Shown here: positions 47,926 through 56,988 of the stretch, in pieces
Layout: every line of letters begins with the position of its first letter
Numbering within the stretch: the stretch's first letter is position 1
From: JANYHF01 sp031393505
GTDB lineage: Bacteria > Pseudomonadota > Alphaproteobacteria > Rhizobiales > Hyphomicrobiaceae
Direction: 5' to 3'
Assembly: GCA_031393505.1 (NCBI GenBank)
Contig: JANMVX010000102.1
Span: 1-64,000, forward strand
Length of the DNA: 64,000 nucleotides
Position numbers and translations under genes: made by a program
The notes under the pieces: generated by a model
Database searches by the model: none
Told to the model about the DNA's origin: nothing
The model's input: only the letters and a program-made list of their open reading frames with translations

Positions 47926-49449
47926 ATGTCAGCATCCCCATCCTTCGCGGTCCTCTCGGCTTTGGCCGTCAGCTTGGCGCTGGCCGGCTGTGCGGTGAAG
48001 CCCGAGCCGCTGACATTCCCGCAGCTGCAAGCCATTTCCGACAAGAACCTCTCGCGTGTGACGGCGAACCAGGAGCCGATCGCGGGGGCGGTGACGCTCT
48101 ACGAGGCGATGGCGCGCGCGCTCAAATACAATCTCGATTTCAAGGTCGAGATCATGCAGAAATCCCTGCGCGCAACCGAACTCAATCTCGCCCACTACAA
48201 CTTTCTGCCCGCTGCCGTCGCCAATTCCGGCTTCGCATCGCGCAACAATTATCTGTCTACGGGCGATATGAACCTGGCCACGGGCGCGACGCTTCCCCCG
48301 CGCACCACGTCCCAGGAACTGCGCATGCAGACGTCCGACATCACCTTCAGCTGGAACATCCTGGATTTCGGCCTGTCCTACATTCGCGCCCAGCAGTCGG
48401 CCGACAAGGTGCTGATCGCCGAGGAGGCCAAGCGAAAAGTCATCCAGCGCATCATCGAAGATACGCGCACGGCCTATTGGCGCGCGGTCAGCTCCGATCG
48501 CATGATCCGGAAGCTGGCGGCGCTTGAGGCGCGCACCAAGGCGGCATTGGCCAATTCCCATGCCTTGCTGAAGAGCGACGCGGACTCGCCAATGAACGCG
48601 CTCACCTATCAGCGCGAGTTGATCGAGATCGTGCGCGCCTCGCAGAAACTGCAACGTGAGCTGAGCGTGGCCAAGACGCAGTTGTCGGCCTTGATGAACC
48701 TGGCGCCAGGATCCGATTTCGATCTGGCGGCGGACCAAATCAATAGCAGGCCGCCGCTGCTGGATGTCGACGCCGAGGATATGCTGGAGGCGGCGCTGTT
48801 GAACCGGGCCGAGCTGCGCGACATCCAATATCAAAAGCGGATCAATGACAAAGAGGCGCGCGCCGCGCTACTCGAGTTGCTGCCCGGCATCCAGCTCTAT
48901 GCGGGCAAGAATTACGACAGCAACAAGTATCTCGACAACAATGAATGGATCAGCTGGGGCGCCAAGGCGAGCTGGAATGCGATCAAGGTGTTCCAATATC
49001 CGGCCAAGGAAGATGTCATCGAGGCGCAGGATAAGCTGCTCGATGCGCGCGCACTGGCCTTGACGATGGCCGTGATGACCCAGGTTCATGTGAGCCGCAT
49101 TCGCTACCTGAACAGCGCCAAAGAGTTAAAGACGGCGCGCGACTACTACGATGTGCAGTCGCGCCTGCTGACCCAGATGCGCAAGGAATCGGCCGCCGAC
49201 CGGATCAGCGAGCAGACGCTGATCCGCGAAGAGCTGAACACGTTGGTCGCCGAGGCGCAACGCGACATCGCCTTCTCGGACGCCCAGAATGCCTATGCCA
49301 ACGTGTTCGCGTCGGTCGGCCTGGACCCCTATGCCAGCACCACCGACACATCGATGACCGTGGCGACCCTGTCGAGCGAACTGAAAGCGGTCTGGATCGA
49401 GAGAGGAGACTTCGGTGGCCACCGGAAGATCAATCTCGCCTGGCGCTAG
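47926..49449 (+). CDS. Second TolC-like outer-membrane lipoprotein
   Basis: A 507-residue paralogue of the preceding protein, similar along the OEP domain (LYEAMARALKYNLDFKVEIM; DITFSWNILDFGLSYIRAQQ; DTRTAYWRAVSSDRM) but without the coiled-coil tail. Its lipobox is LAGC with Cys22 when started at the ATG at 47926; the frame start at 47887 would add 13 residues before the signal peptide. Two OEP proteins in one operon could form a mixed trimer or two separate channels. It overlaps the next adaptor gene by 35 bp. Confidence 0.88.
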   Translation: MSASPSFAVLSALAVSLALAGCAVKPEPLTFPQLQAISDKNLSRVTANQEPIAGAVTLYEAMARALKYNLDFKVEIMQKSLRATELNLAHYNFLPAAVANSGFASRNNYLSTGDMNLATGATLPPRTTSQELRMQTSDITFSWNILDFGLSYIRAQQSADKVLIAEEAKRKVIQRIIEDTRTAYWRAVSSDRMIRKLAALEARTKAALANSHALLKSDADSPMNALTYQRELIEIVRASQKLQRELSVAKTQLSALMNLAPGSDFDLAADQINSRPPLLDVDAEDMLEAALLNRAELRDIQYQKRINDKEARAALLELLPGIQLYAGKNYDSNKYLDNNEWISWGAKASWNAIKVFQYPAKEDVIEAQDKLLDARALALTMAVMTQVHVSRIRYLNSAKELKTARDYYDVQSRLLTQMRKESAADRISEQTLIREELNTLVAEAQRDIAFSDAQNAYANVFASVGLDPYASTTDTSMTVATLSSELKAVWIERGDFGGHRKINLAWR

Positions 49450-50200
49450 GGGCTACCTGCGTTTCGCCGTCAGGATGACAACCTGCGTCGCCATCGCGGG
49501 TCATCCGCTAGCGTCCTTTTCGGCCGAGAACGCTCCTGAAACCGTCCGCGGCATTGTGCGCGCCGTCGACGTCGCCATGATCTCGACCGACCTGCAGGCG
49601 CGCGTCTCGCATCTGGGGTTCCGCGAGGGCGAGCACTTCCACAAGGGCGATGTCATCGTCGAGTTCGACTGCCGCAAGCAGCGCGCGGAATTGGCCTCGG
49701 CCGAGGCGCAGCAGCACGAGATGACGCTCAACCTCGATAATTTCCGTATGCTGCAGAAAGTGCAAGCGGCGGGCAAGCATGACCTGGAGATTTCCGAGGT
49801 GCGCGTCATCAAGGCGTCGGCCGAAGCCGATATCTTGCGGGCCCGCATCGACGAGTGCTCGGTGCTTGCTCCCTTCGACGGCAGCATTCTGGAGCAGTCT
49901 ATCCACGAACACGAGGCGCCGACTCCGGGGAAACCGTTCGTCGGCCTGATCGGCGATGGCGATCTCGAAATCGATCTGATCGTGCCGTCAAAATGGATGC
50001 CTTGGCTGCGGCCGGGCGCTGCGTTTTCCTTCCTGGTCGAGGAAACCCAAGGCATGGAGCCGGTCGAGGTCCGGCGCATCGGCGCCGCCGTCGATCCGAT
50101 CAGCCAGACCATCAAGATTGTCGCGGCGTTCAAGAGCGCCGCCAAAGGCGTGCGTCCTGGTATGAGCGGGACGGGGCGTTTCGAGCGGGTGGGGGGCTAG
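49415..50200 (+). CDS. HlyD-like periplasmic adaptor (short form)
   Basis: A 261-residue protein starting at a GTG with AGGAG before it, inside the end of the second TolC gene. A hydrophobic N-terminal segment (RFAVRMTTCVAIAGHPLAS) could be a signal peptide or anchor. The body is a membrane-fusion protein: lipoyl half-motifs (ARVSHLGFREGEHFHKGDVI and CSVLAPFDGSILEQSIHEHE) around a short helical hairpin (AELASAEAQQHEMTLNLDNF), then a beta-barrel part ending GVRPGMSGTGRF. It should join the inner-membrane components to the TolC channel. The short hairpin and small size are nearer to the efflux type than to hemolysin HlyD. Confidence 0.85.
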   Translation: MATGRSISPGARGYLRFAVRMTTCVAIAGHPLASFSAENAPETVRGIVRAVDVAMISTDLQARVSHLGFREGEHFHKGDVIVEFDCRKQRAELASAEAQQHEMTLNLDNFRMLQKVQAAGKHDLEISEVRVIKASAEADILRARIDECSVLAPFDGSILEQSIHEHEAPTPGKPFVGLIGDGDLEIDLIVPSKWMPWLRPGAAFSFLVEETQGMEPVEVRRIGAAVDPISQTIKIVAAFKSAAKGVRPGMSGTGRFERVGG

Positions 50201-50203
50201 TCC

Positions 50204-51604
50204 ATGGTCCAGTTGGCGGTCAAGGAAAACGTCCGTGTAGCTCCCACTACGCCCATGGCGCCGCTACCGTCGGATCAACCGGTCGCGATGATCGAGCTGT
50301 TGCGCATTGAGGGCGAAGCGCGTTCGGTCGCCAGCACCCACGAATTGGCCATCCTGATCGCCAATGAAGCGCGCAAGATCGTCCGTACCCGCCAGACGTT
50401 TGTCTGCACCCCGCAAGCCAATGGCCGCATGAGCCTGCTCGCCGTCACCGGATTGCCTGTCATCGACCGGACAGTGCCACTGATGCAATGCATCGAGCGC
50501 ACCATCGGCCGGCTGCAGGACCACTGCGGATTGGAGCTGGTGAGGGATTTCAAGATCGGGGCTTATAGCGCAGCGGATGACACAACCGCTCAATCCTATC
50601 CTCTGCAGTATGCGCTCTGGTTCCCAATCACCTATCGATCCGGCGCCGTCGTTGCTGGCGTTTTTATGGCGCGCGACGAAGCCTGGACGGCGAACGACCG
50701 CTCCATCGTGGATCGCCTGGCGCTGACATTTTCGCAGAGCTGGTATTGGCTCGCGACAACGAAAAAGACTGCGTCTCTTGCGGCATTCGCCCCAAAAACG
50801 CTGACTGTGATCATCGCTGGCCTCGCCGTCGCCGCAGGGTTCATCCCCGTACCCATGACAACGCTCGCGCCACTGTCTGTCGCCCCGCAAAATCCGCTGG
50901 TTGTCACCTCGCCGCTGGATGGCGTCATTCAAGATATTGCGGTTGATGGCAACAAGGCCGTCGAGGTCGGGCAACTTCTGGTCAAATTCAACGATACTGC
51001 GCTGCGCAATCGATTGGCGATCGCGGCCCGCGATGTCGACGTCGCTGAAGCGCGGGTCAAGAAGTCGAGCCTACTGGCTGTTTATGATCTTGGCGGGCGT
51101 CACGAGATGGCGATCGACCGGGCGGAACTCGATGTGAAACGCGCCGAACGCGACTTCGCCCAGGATGTGTTGAACCGAACCGCGGTCATGGCCGACCAAG
51201 CCGGCGTCGTCATCATGGGCGACAAGCGCGATCTGGTCGGCAAGCCGGTATCGGTTGGGGAAAAAATCCTGGAGCTGGCCGATCCCGGCCGCGTCGAACT
51301 CATTATCGATGTGCCGGTCGGCGATGCGAACATTCTGCAACCCGGCGCGCGCGTAAAGGCGTTTCTTGATTCCGATCCGCTACACCCGCGCGATGCGCAT
51401 GTGCTGCGTACAGATTATCAGGCTCGGGTCCAGGAGAATGGCACATCAGCCTTTCGGGTTGTGGCCGGCCTCGATGAGCACGCAGGCGCCCCGCCAAGAC
51501 TGGGCATCCGCGGCACTGCGCAATTGTTTGGTGACACCGTACCCCTGTTTTATGTCCTATTCCGGCGGCCAATGTCGTCGCTGCGGCAATGGATCGGACA
51601 ATGA
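50204..51604 (+). CDS. HlyD-like adaptor with an N-terminal GAF-like domain
   Basis: A 466-residue protein. Residues about 30-185 look like a cytosolic GAF domain (ASTHELAILIANEARKIVRT; YALWFPITYRSGAVVAGVFM; DRSIVDRLALTFSQSW). A transmembrane helix follows (TLTVIIAGLAVAAGFIPVPM, about 197-217), and then a HlyD adaptor with lipoyl half-motif NPLVVTSPLDGVIQDIAVDG, a helical hairpin, and QPGARVKAFLDSDPL. A GAF-fused adaptor is unusual and could let a cytosolic signal gate export. It starts 3 bp after the short adaptor and overlaps the M50 gene by 4 bp (ATGA). Confidence 0.82.
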   Translation: MVQLAVKENVRVAPTTPMAPLPSDQPVAMIELLRIEGEARSVASTHELAILIANEARKIVRTRQTFVCTPQANGRMSLLAVTGLPVIDRTVPLMQCIERTIGRLQDHCGLELVRDFKIGAYSAADDTTAQSYPLQYALWFPITYRSGAVVAGVFMARDEAWTANDRSIVDRLALTFSQSWYWLATTKKTASLAAFAPKTLTVIIAGLAVAAGFIPVPMTTLAPLSVAPQNPLVVTSPLDGVIQDIAVDGNKAVEVGQLLVKFNDTALRNRLAIAARDVDVAEARVKKSSLLAVYDLGGRHEMAIDRAELDVKRAERDFAQDVLNRTAVMADQAGVVIMGDKRDLVGKPVSVGEKILELADPGRVELIIDVPVGDANILQPGARVKAFLDSDPLHPRDAHVLRTDYQARVQENGTSAFRVVAGLDEHAGAPPRLGIRGTAQLFGDTVPLFYVLFRRPMSSLRQWIGQ

Positions 51605-53748
51605 CGCCGGGCGTATCGCCGCTCAATCCTGCGCCCAAACCCCGCCCGCTTGCCTCGTTGCGCGAAGATCTTGAACTGCGGATGGGCGCCGCTTCAGGGC
51701 CGCAAGGTCCGTTCTGGTTGATCTACGACCCGTTGCGCCATCGCTATATCCAGATCGACGGCGCGACCTTTTCGGTGCTCTCGATCTGGCGCCAGCATCG
51801 CACGATCGAGAGTCTGAGCCAAGCCGTCAGCCAGCAGCAAGGCGCGACGGTCAGCCCGCAGGAAATCGCCGAACTCACGCGCTTTCTGGAGACCAATCAG
51901 CTAACGGACAATGGGGCGACCAGCTCTTGGCGAGCCCAAGCTTCCGCATCGCACGGCAAACATCACAGCGCTGTTATGTGGGCGGTTCACAATTATCTGT
52001 TCTTGAAGATTCCTTTGGTGTCGCCGGAACCGTTTCTCCGCGCGACAGCGGATACGGTGGCAATTTTTTATCGCAAAAGCATACAGGGCGCAATTCTTGC
52101 CATAGGACTGGCCGGCCTCTATCTGGTGTCGCGCGAGTGGGACAGATTTATCGCCGAGGCGCGCGATCTGGCGTCCTTGGGCGGGCTTGCTGAGATCGCA
52201 GTTGTCCTCTTTCTGGTCAAGGGACTGCACGAACTGGGGCATGCCTTCACCGCCATCCGCTACGGTTGCCGCGTCCCCAGCATGGGCATCGCCTTCATGA
52301 TGATGGCGCCCTTGCTCTATACGGATGTGACCGACGCCTGGCGTCTGCAGAACCGGAAACAGCGGCTTGCCATAGATGTTTCCGGCATTGCCGTCGAGAT
52401 TGGACTTGCCTGTTTCGCCACGGCCGCCTGGGCCTTTCTGGCTGATGGCTTGCCAAGGCATCTGGCGTTTCTCATCGCAACCACCAGCTGGGTGATGAGC
52501 GTCGCCATCAATCTCAATCCCTTCATGCGGTTTGACGGATACTACATTGCCTCCGATCTCCTGCGGGTCGAGAACTTGCAATCTCGCTCCTTCGCGCTCG
52601 GCGTCTGGTTCTTGCGCGACGTGCTGTTCGGGTTGCGCGCTGCCTGCCCCGAAGTCATGCAGGCCAATTTGAGGGGCACGCTGATTGCCTATGCCTATAG
52701 TATTTGGATCTATCGGCTGGTGTTGTTCACGGGCATCGCGGTGTTGGTCTATGGACACTTTTTCAAGGCGCTTGGCGTCATCCTATTCCTGTTCGAGATT
52801 GTCTACTTTATCGCCAAACCGGTCCTGGGCGAACTGGCTGTGTGGTGGACCCTTCGGAGGCAGATCGTGGCGAAGCGCCGTTACCTCGCACCAGCAGCAG
52901 GTCTTGCGGCCCTCGCTGCGCTAGCGGTTGTGCCTTGGTCAACCCAGGTGCAGATCCCTGTGGTGATGGAGGGCAACGATCCAATTCATGCCTATCCGCC
53001 GCGCGCGGGGCGCATCGCCAGCATCGAGGCGGCTGCGGGGCAACGGGTGCCGGGCGGTGCGCTGCTGCTCAAACTGCAGTCCCCGGACCTGGATCACGAA
53101 CGCGCCATCGCGTTGGCCGAGTTGACGGCTATTGCGATCAGGCTCAACCGCGGTTCTGCGGATCGGGAAGACCTCAGCCTACGGCAGATTCTGGAGGGGC
53201 AGCAGTTGGCCCTGACAGCCAAGCTGGACGGCATCGCACAGCAAACCCGCGAACTTGAGGTTCGGGCGCCGAAGGCTGCGCTGGTCGCCGAATTCACCCC
53301 CGGCTTGCACGTGGGGCAATGGATTGGCGCCAAGCAGCAGATTGCGCTGCTCGATGCATCGTTGCGTGCGCAAGTATCGGGTTACCTGACGGAAGACGAT
53401 CTCTGGCGCGTCCAACTTGGCAGCAAGGGTCGCTTCATTCCGGACAACCCTTTGGGAAAAACCGTAGGCGTGACGCTGACCGAACTCGCCGCGACCAGCG
53501 TCGCTCAGCTTGACCTCATCGATCTTGCATCGACCAACGGCGGACGGATCGAGGTTCATCCAGATGGCCGCCAGAAACTTGTTCCGTTGTCGGCGCAATT
53601 CAAAGTCGGCATGAGTGTCGATGACAGGGTCGCTCCACCTCCAGTGCGGATCAGAGGCGCCGTGATCCTGGACGCCAAAGCGGAAAGCTGGCTCGCCGGC
53701 GCCTGGCGGCGGGTGCTGAAGATCCTGGTTCGCGAAAGCAGTGTCTGA
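51601..53748 (+). CDS. M50 metalloprotease/HlyD hybrid membrane protein
   Basis: A 715-residue protein. The N-terminus (about 25-110) resembles a PqqD-like substrate-binding wing (GPFWLIYDPLRHRYIQIDGA). The membrane region (about 150-420) contains the site-2-protease motif HELGH (His210, Glu211, His214) and the third ligand Asp312 in NLNPFMRFDGYY. After the last helix (about 420-440) there is a HlyD-like periplasmic part (HAYPPRAGRIASIEAAAGQR; LEVRAPKAALVAEFTPGLHV; VSGYLTEDDLWRVQLG). The layout resembles YydH-type and peptide-export M50 proteins. The start at 51601 overlaps the preceding stop (ATGA). It may take the place of the ABC transporter, cleaving or guiding the giant substrate; that role is inferred. 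Confidence 0.85.
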   Translation: MTPGVSPLNPAPKPRPLASLREDLELRMGAASGPQGPFWLIYDPLRHRYIQIDGATFSVLSIWRQHRTIESLSQAVSQQQGATVSPQEIAELTRFLETNQLTDNGATSSWRAQASASHGKHHSAVMWAVHNYLFLKIPLVSPEPFLRATADTVAIFYRKSIQGAILAIGLAGLYLVSREWDRFIAEARDLASLGGLAEIAVVLFLVKGLHELGHAFTAIRYGCRVPSMGIAFMMMAPLLYTDVTDAWRLQNRKQRLAIDVSGIAVEIGLACFATAAWAFLADGLPRHLAFLIATTSWVMSVAINLNPFMRFDGYYIASDLLRVENLQSRSFALGVWFLRDVLFGLRAACPEVMQANLRGTLIAYAYSIWIYRLVLFTGIAVLVYGHFFKALGVILFLFEIVYFIAKPVLGELAVWWTLRRQIVAKRRYLAPAAGLAALAALAVVPWSTQVQIPVVMEGNDPIHAYPPRAGRIASIEAAAGQRVPGGALLLKLQSPDLDHERAIALAELTAIAIRLNRGSADREDLSLRQILEGQQLALTAKLDGIAQQTRELEVRAPKAALVAEFTPGLHVGQWIGAKQQIALLDASLRAQVSGYLTEDDLWRVQLGSKGRFIPDNPLGKTVGVTLTELAATSVAQLDLIDLASTNGGRIEVHPDGRQKLVPLSAQFKVGMSVDDRVAPPPVRIRGAVILDAKAESWLAGAWRRVLKILVRESSV

Positions 53749-53866
53749 CGGCTCCGCAGTCTGCGCCGTAGACACTTGCATGCGGCGGGTGGAACAAAAG
53801 GGGCCATTAAGATTGCCCTGCCGCGGAAAACCGACTAGCAACGCAAAAAGCAACCCGGAGCACAAA

Positions 53867-54871
53867 ATGACCGTGAGAGTGGGAATCATCGGCGTCGGCA
53901 TCATGGGTGCTGACCACGCCAGGACAATTGTTGCGCATGTGCCCGGCGCACACTTGCAGGCGATCTACGATGCCGACCCCACACGCGCCAAGGTCGTCGC
54001 GGCAGAGACCGGCACCGAGACCATCGCAGCCAGCCCCGAGGCGCTGATCAACGACACGTCCATCGACGCGGTGTTGATCGCTACGCCAGACGCCACGCAC
54101 GGCGCGCTGACCATGGCCTGCATTGCGGCGCGCAAGCCAGTGTTGTGCGAAAAGCCCTTGGCCCCGACCACCAAGGAATGCCTCGACGTCATCGCGGCTG
54201 AAACCAAGGCCGGCAAACAGCTGGTGCAGATCGGCTATATGCGCCGCTTCGATCCCGCCTATGTTGAGATGAAAGCCACCTGGAAATCGGGCGCGCTCGG
54301 CCAGCCGCTGATGTTCCATTGCGTTCACCGCAATGTGTCCGTACCCGACTGGTTCACCGCCGACATGGCCATCGCAAATTCGGCCGTACACGAATTCGAT
54401 ATCGCCCGCTGGGTGCTGGATGCGGACTTGACGAGCGTTCATGTGTTCGCGCCCGCGGCCAAAACGCCCGGCGTCATCGTTACGCCGGTGTTCCTGGTGC
54501 TGACCAGCGCCACGGGGCAGCTGGTGAACATCGAGATCTTCAACAACGCCACCTATGGCTACGACGTGCGCGGAGAATTGGTGTGCGAGAAAGGCACGGT
54601 GTCGTTGCGCTCGCCGGTCCACTCCGAGACCAGCCTGGCGCTTAGTCAGAACATTCCGTATCCGGCCGATTGGCGCCCGCGCTTTGCCGACGCCTACCGA
54701 CTGCAGAACCAGGCCTGGATCAAGGCCATCGCGGCCGGCAAGCCGGCGGGTGGCGCCAGCGCTTGGGACGGCTATGCAGCGAGCGCCGTCGCCGAGGCCG
54801 GCGTGCAATCGCTGGCGCGCGGCGCCGCCGTTGTGGTGCAACAGGTCGAGCGGCCGAAGCTCTACCAGTAG
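53867..54871 (+). CDS. Gfo/Idh/MocA-family dehydrogenase, inositol 2-dehydrogenase-like
   Basis: A 334-residue NAD-dependent oxidoreductase. The Rossmann start is VGIIGVGIMGADHARTI; VLCEKPLAPT carries the catalytic lysine (EKP), and NSAVHEFDIARWVLDAD contains the HDxD-like active-site block (Asp and His) of inositol dehydrogenases. The overall pattern is near IolG/MocA, so a cyclitol or sugar substrate is likely. I use the ATG at 53867 (CGGAG before it); the longer frame from 53741 overlaps no family sequence. It follows the export operon by 118 bp and may be a separate unit. Confidence 0.88.
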   Translation: MTVRVGIIGVGIMGADHARTIVAHVPGAHLQAIYDADPTRAKVVAAETGTETIAASPEALINDTSIDAVLIATPDATHGALTMACIAARKPVLCEKPLAPTTKECLDVIAAETKAGKQLVQIGYMRRFDPAYVEMKATWKSGALGQPLMFHCVHRNVSVPDWFTADMAIANSAVHEFDIARWVLDADLTSVHVFAPAAKTPGVIVTPVFLVLTSATGQLVNIEIFNNATYGYDVRGELVCEKGTVSLRSPVHSETSLALSQNIPYPADWRPRFADAYRLQNQAWIKAIAAGKPAGGASAWDGYAASAVAEAGVQSLARGAAVVVQQVERPKLYQ

Positions 54872-54873
54872 CC

Positions 54874-55143
54874 TCAGCCGCCGAACCGCTCCATCGAGCG
54901 CACCCGCGCCTTGGCCGCTTCCACGGCGCGATCCCGCGGCGGGGCGGTCGTTGCGAAATTGAGCAGCAGTTCGCGCGCCGCGAGCGTCACCTTCTCCACG
55001 GCCAGGTCGAACACGGCTTCGTTCACCCGCGACGGGTGCGCGCAACCGCTCAGCTTGCGCACGAATTGCAGCGCCGAGGCGCGGATCTCGTCGTCGGTGG
55101 CGGGCGGCTCGAAGTTGGAGAGGGTTTTTATGTTGCGGCACAT
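54874..55143 (-). CDS. DUF2277 domain-containing protein
   Basis: An 89-residue protein that begins MCRNIKTLSNFEPPATDDEI and continues IRASALQFVRKLSGCAHPSR, the characteristic DUF2277 sequence. Mostly helical, no membrane segment. Its function is unknown; the strict MCRNIK start supports the ATG at 55143 over an upstream frame start at 55209. Convergent with the dehydrogenase gene, with only 2 bp between. Confidence 0.92.
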   Translation of the reverse strand: MCRNIKTLSNFEPPATDDEIRASALQFVRKLSGCAHPSRVNEAVFDLAVEKVTLAARELLLNFATTAPPRDRAVEAAKARVRSMERFGG

Positions 55144-55218
55144 GGGCGGCTTCCGTGGACCGAGTGGTTCAATCTGTAGCTGTTTCCATTTGCCATTTCG
55201 GGCAAACAACTTGCTGGC

Positions 55219-55290
55219 GTAGGGCGAGACTTGTCTCGCCTGCTATCCGCAGGCACACTGTATGAAGGGCGAGACAAGTCTGGCCCCTAC
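55219..55290. repeat. Palindromic intergenic repeat of the GTAGGGGCGAG family
   Basis: Begins GTAGGGCGAGACTTGTCTCG and ends GGGCGAGACAAGTCTGGCCC-CTAC, so the two ends are inverted copies, each with its own small hairpin. The right end supplies the TAG stop codon of the UPF0303 gene (55287-55289), suggesting insertion at or near the gene's 3' end. Confidence 0.65.
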
Positions 55291-55775
55291 GCCGGCAGCG
55301 TGACGCCTTTCACGCCTAGGCGCTTGGCCAGCACGGACGTGATCAGCTCGTGATCCTCGCGCGAGGGCAGGCCACTGACGGCGATCACCGCGACCACGCC
55401 CGTCCCGCGCACGGTCACGGGAAAGCCGCCGCCATGCTCGGAAAAGTCCTTAGGGTCGAGCCCGGCGTCGGGCCAGGCGGGCCGGCCCTTGTCAATCAGC
55501 TGCAGGCCGACGCGAAACGACGAGGCGTGGCAGCGCAGCACCGTGTTGCCCTTACGGCGCGCCCATTCGTCATTGTCGCCGCAGGAGCCCGGCAGCGCGG
55601 CGAAGTAGAGCCGGCGCGTGGCGCTGCGGATTTCGACAATCACGGGCGCTTTGCGGGCGAGGGCTTCGGCGCGCAGGGCTTCGCCTGTTTCGTAAGCGGT
55701 CAACTCGTCGAACGTCGCGAACACCAGAGCGCTCTCTTGGGCCTGGATCGCCTCGATCAGGGCGTTGGCTGACAT
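55287..55775 (-). CDS. UPF0303/HbpS-like (heme-degrading-domain) family protein
   Basis: A 162-residue protein matching UPF0303: FDELTAYETGEALRAEALAR, PVIVEIRSATRRLYFAALPG, DEWARRKGNTVLRCHASSFR and GGGFPVTVRGTGVVAVIAVS. The fold is that of GlcG/HbpS proteins, which bind small ligands or heme; the precise role is unknown. CGGAGGG precedes the ATG. It lies 76 bp after the ABC binding-protein gene in the same direction and may be part of that operon. Its stop codon lies in a palindromic repeat. Confidence 0.85.
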   Translation of the reverse strand: MSANALIEAIQAQESALVFATFDELTAYETGEALRAEALARKAPVIVEIRSATRRLYFAALPGSCGDNDEWARRKGNTVLRCHASSFRVGLQLIDKGRPAWPDAGLDPKDFSEHGGGFPVTVRGTGVVAVIAVSGLPSREDHELITSVLAKRLGVKGVTLPA

Positions 55776-55851
55776 TCTTTGAACCCTCCGAACGCGTCAA
55801 TCAAATAGGCGTGGCGCACCATGGCGCCACGCCCCGTCCTTGACCTTAGAC

Positions 55852-56958
55852 TCAGGCGCCGGTCCAGATCTTCTTGTAGGCGGCCTGATAGCCGTTACCT
55901 GGGTCAAAACTGTTCTTCGGTCCGCCGTCGAACTCGACGTTGGGCTTGGTGACCACATGCAGCGGGCTGACGTAGCCTGACCACTTCTCACCGGCGATGG
56001 CGCGGTTCAGTTCGTCCACCAGCTGCCAGCCTTGCAGGTTCAGCGGCTCGGCGACCGTGGCGGCCTGGTATTGGCCCGACCGGATGCGCTGATAGGCCGA
56101 TTCCGAGCCGTCGCCCGCCGACACGTTGGTCGGACGGCCGTCGCCCTTGATGCCGGCGGCGGTGAGCGAGGGGCCCATGAAGTCGAAGTAGAGGTCGTTG
56201 ATGGCGAGCGAGTGGGTCCACTTGTCGCCGTGTTTCTGCAGCAGCGTCGTGGTCAGTTGCGGCATGCGCTGACTGGTCTCGGCGATGGGCGTGTCGACCC
56301 ATTCGACCGACGTGCCGCCTAGGCTTTCGATGACTTCCTTCATCTTCTTGGCCTTGGCGATGGCGATCGCGTAGGTCGAGTCGGTGAAATAGATGCAGCC
56401 GGGTTTTCCGCCGGCATCGATGTAGGCCCACATGGCGGCCGCGGTCGAAACCTGCATCGGGTCGGTGGTGACGTTGGCGAACACGCCAGCATCCGGCATC
56501 GGGCCGATCACGGGGCCGGCATGCCAGGAGACGAACGGGATCTTGGCGTCGGCAGCGGCCTTCATGGCCGGAGCCTGCTCGACGGCGTCAAAACCGTTGA
56601 TGATGATGCCGTTGGGATTGAGCGCCATGGCCTGACCCATGGCGGCGGTGCGGCCAGCGACCGAGCCGGCGCCGTCGATGGTCTTGACGGTCCAGCCGAT
56701 GGCGGCGGCGGCTTCTTCAACGCCCTTGTTGGCGCCGAGAATGCCGCCGTTCTTCATGTCGCCGGCGAGGATAACGATGGTCTTGCCAGCCTGGGCCTTC
56801 GGACCCGTGGTCGGGCCGTCCCACTTGTCGGCTTTCATGGCGTATTTGTCGACGATGGCTTTGGCGTCGCCCATGGCGTCGGCATGGGCCAGCTCGGTCA
56901 GGAACGGCAGGCTGAGGCCGGTTGCGGCGGCGCTCATCATCAGTTGGCGGCGATTCAT
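55852..56958 (-). CDS. Sugar-type ABC transporter periplasmic binding protein
   Basis: About 368 residues. The N-terminus MNRRQLMMSAAATGLSLPFL is a Tat-like signal peptide (twin Arg) with cleavage probably after AHADA. The mature part is a periplasmic binding protein type 1 (GKTIVILAGDMKNGGILGAN; PNGIIINGFDAVEQAPAMKA; KIPFVSWHAGP), as in ribose/xylose-type binding proteins. GGAGG precedes the ATG at 56958; a TTG at 56961 is an alternative. It is the third gene of a typical ATPase-permease-binding protein set. The ligand is not clear; neighbours suggest either a cyclitol/sugar or a small aromatic. Confidence 0.88.
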   Translation of the reverse strand: MNRRQLMMSAAATGLSLPFLTELAHADAMGDAKAIVDKYAMKADKWDGPTTGPKAQAGKTIVILAGDMKNGGILGANKGVEEAAAAIGWTVKTIDGAGSVAGRTAAMGQAMALNPNGIIINGFDAVEQAPAMKAAADAKIPFVSWHAGPVIGPMPDAGVFANVTTDPMQVSTAAAMWAYIDAGGKPGCIYFTDSTYAIAIAKAKKMKEVIESLGGTSVEWVDTPIAETSQRMPQLTTTLLQKHGDKWTHSLAINDLYFDFMGPSLTAAGIKGDGRPTNVSAGDGSESAYQRIRSGQYQAATVAEPLNLQGWQLVDELNRAIAGEKWSGYVSPLHVVTKPNVEFDGGPKNSFDPGNGYQAAYKKIWTGA

Positions 56959-56988
56959 CAAGGCTAGTCCTCCCGGTTTTGCCCGCCG

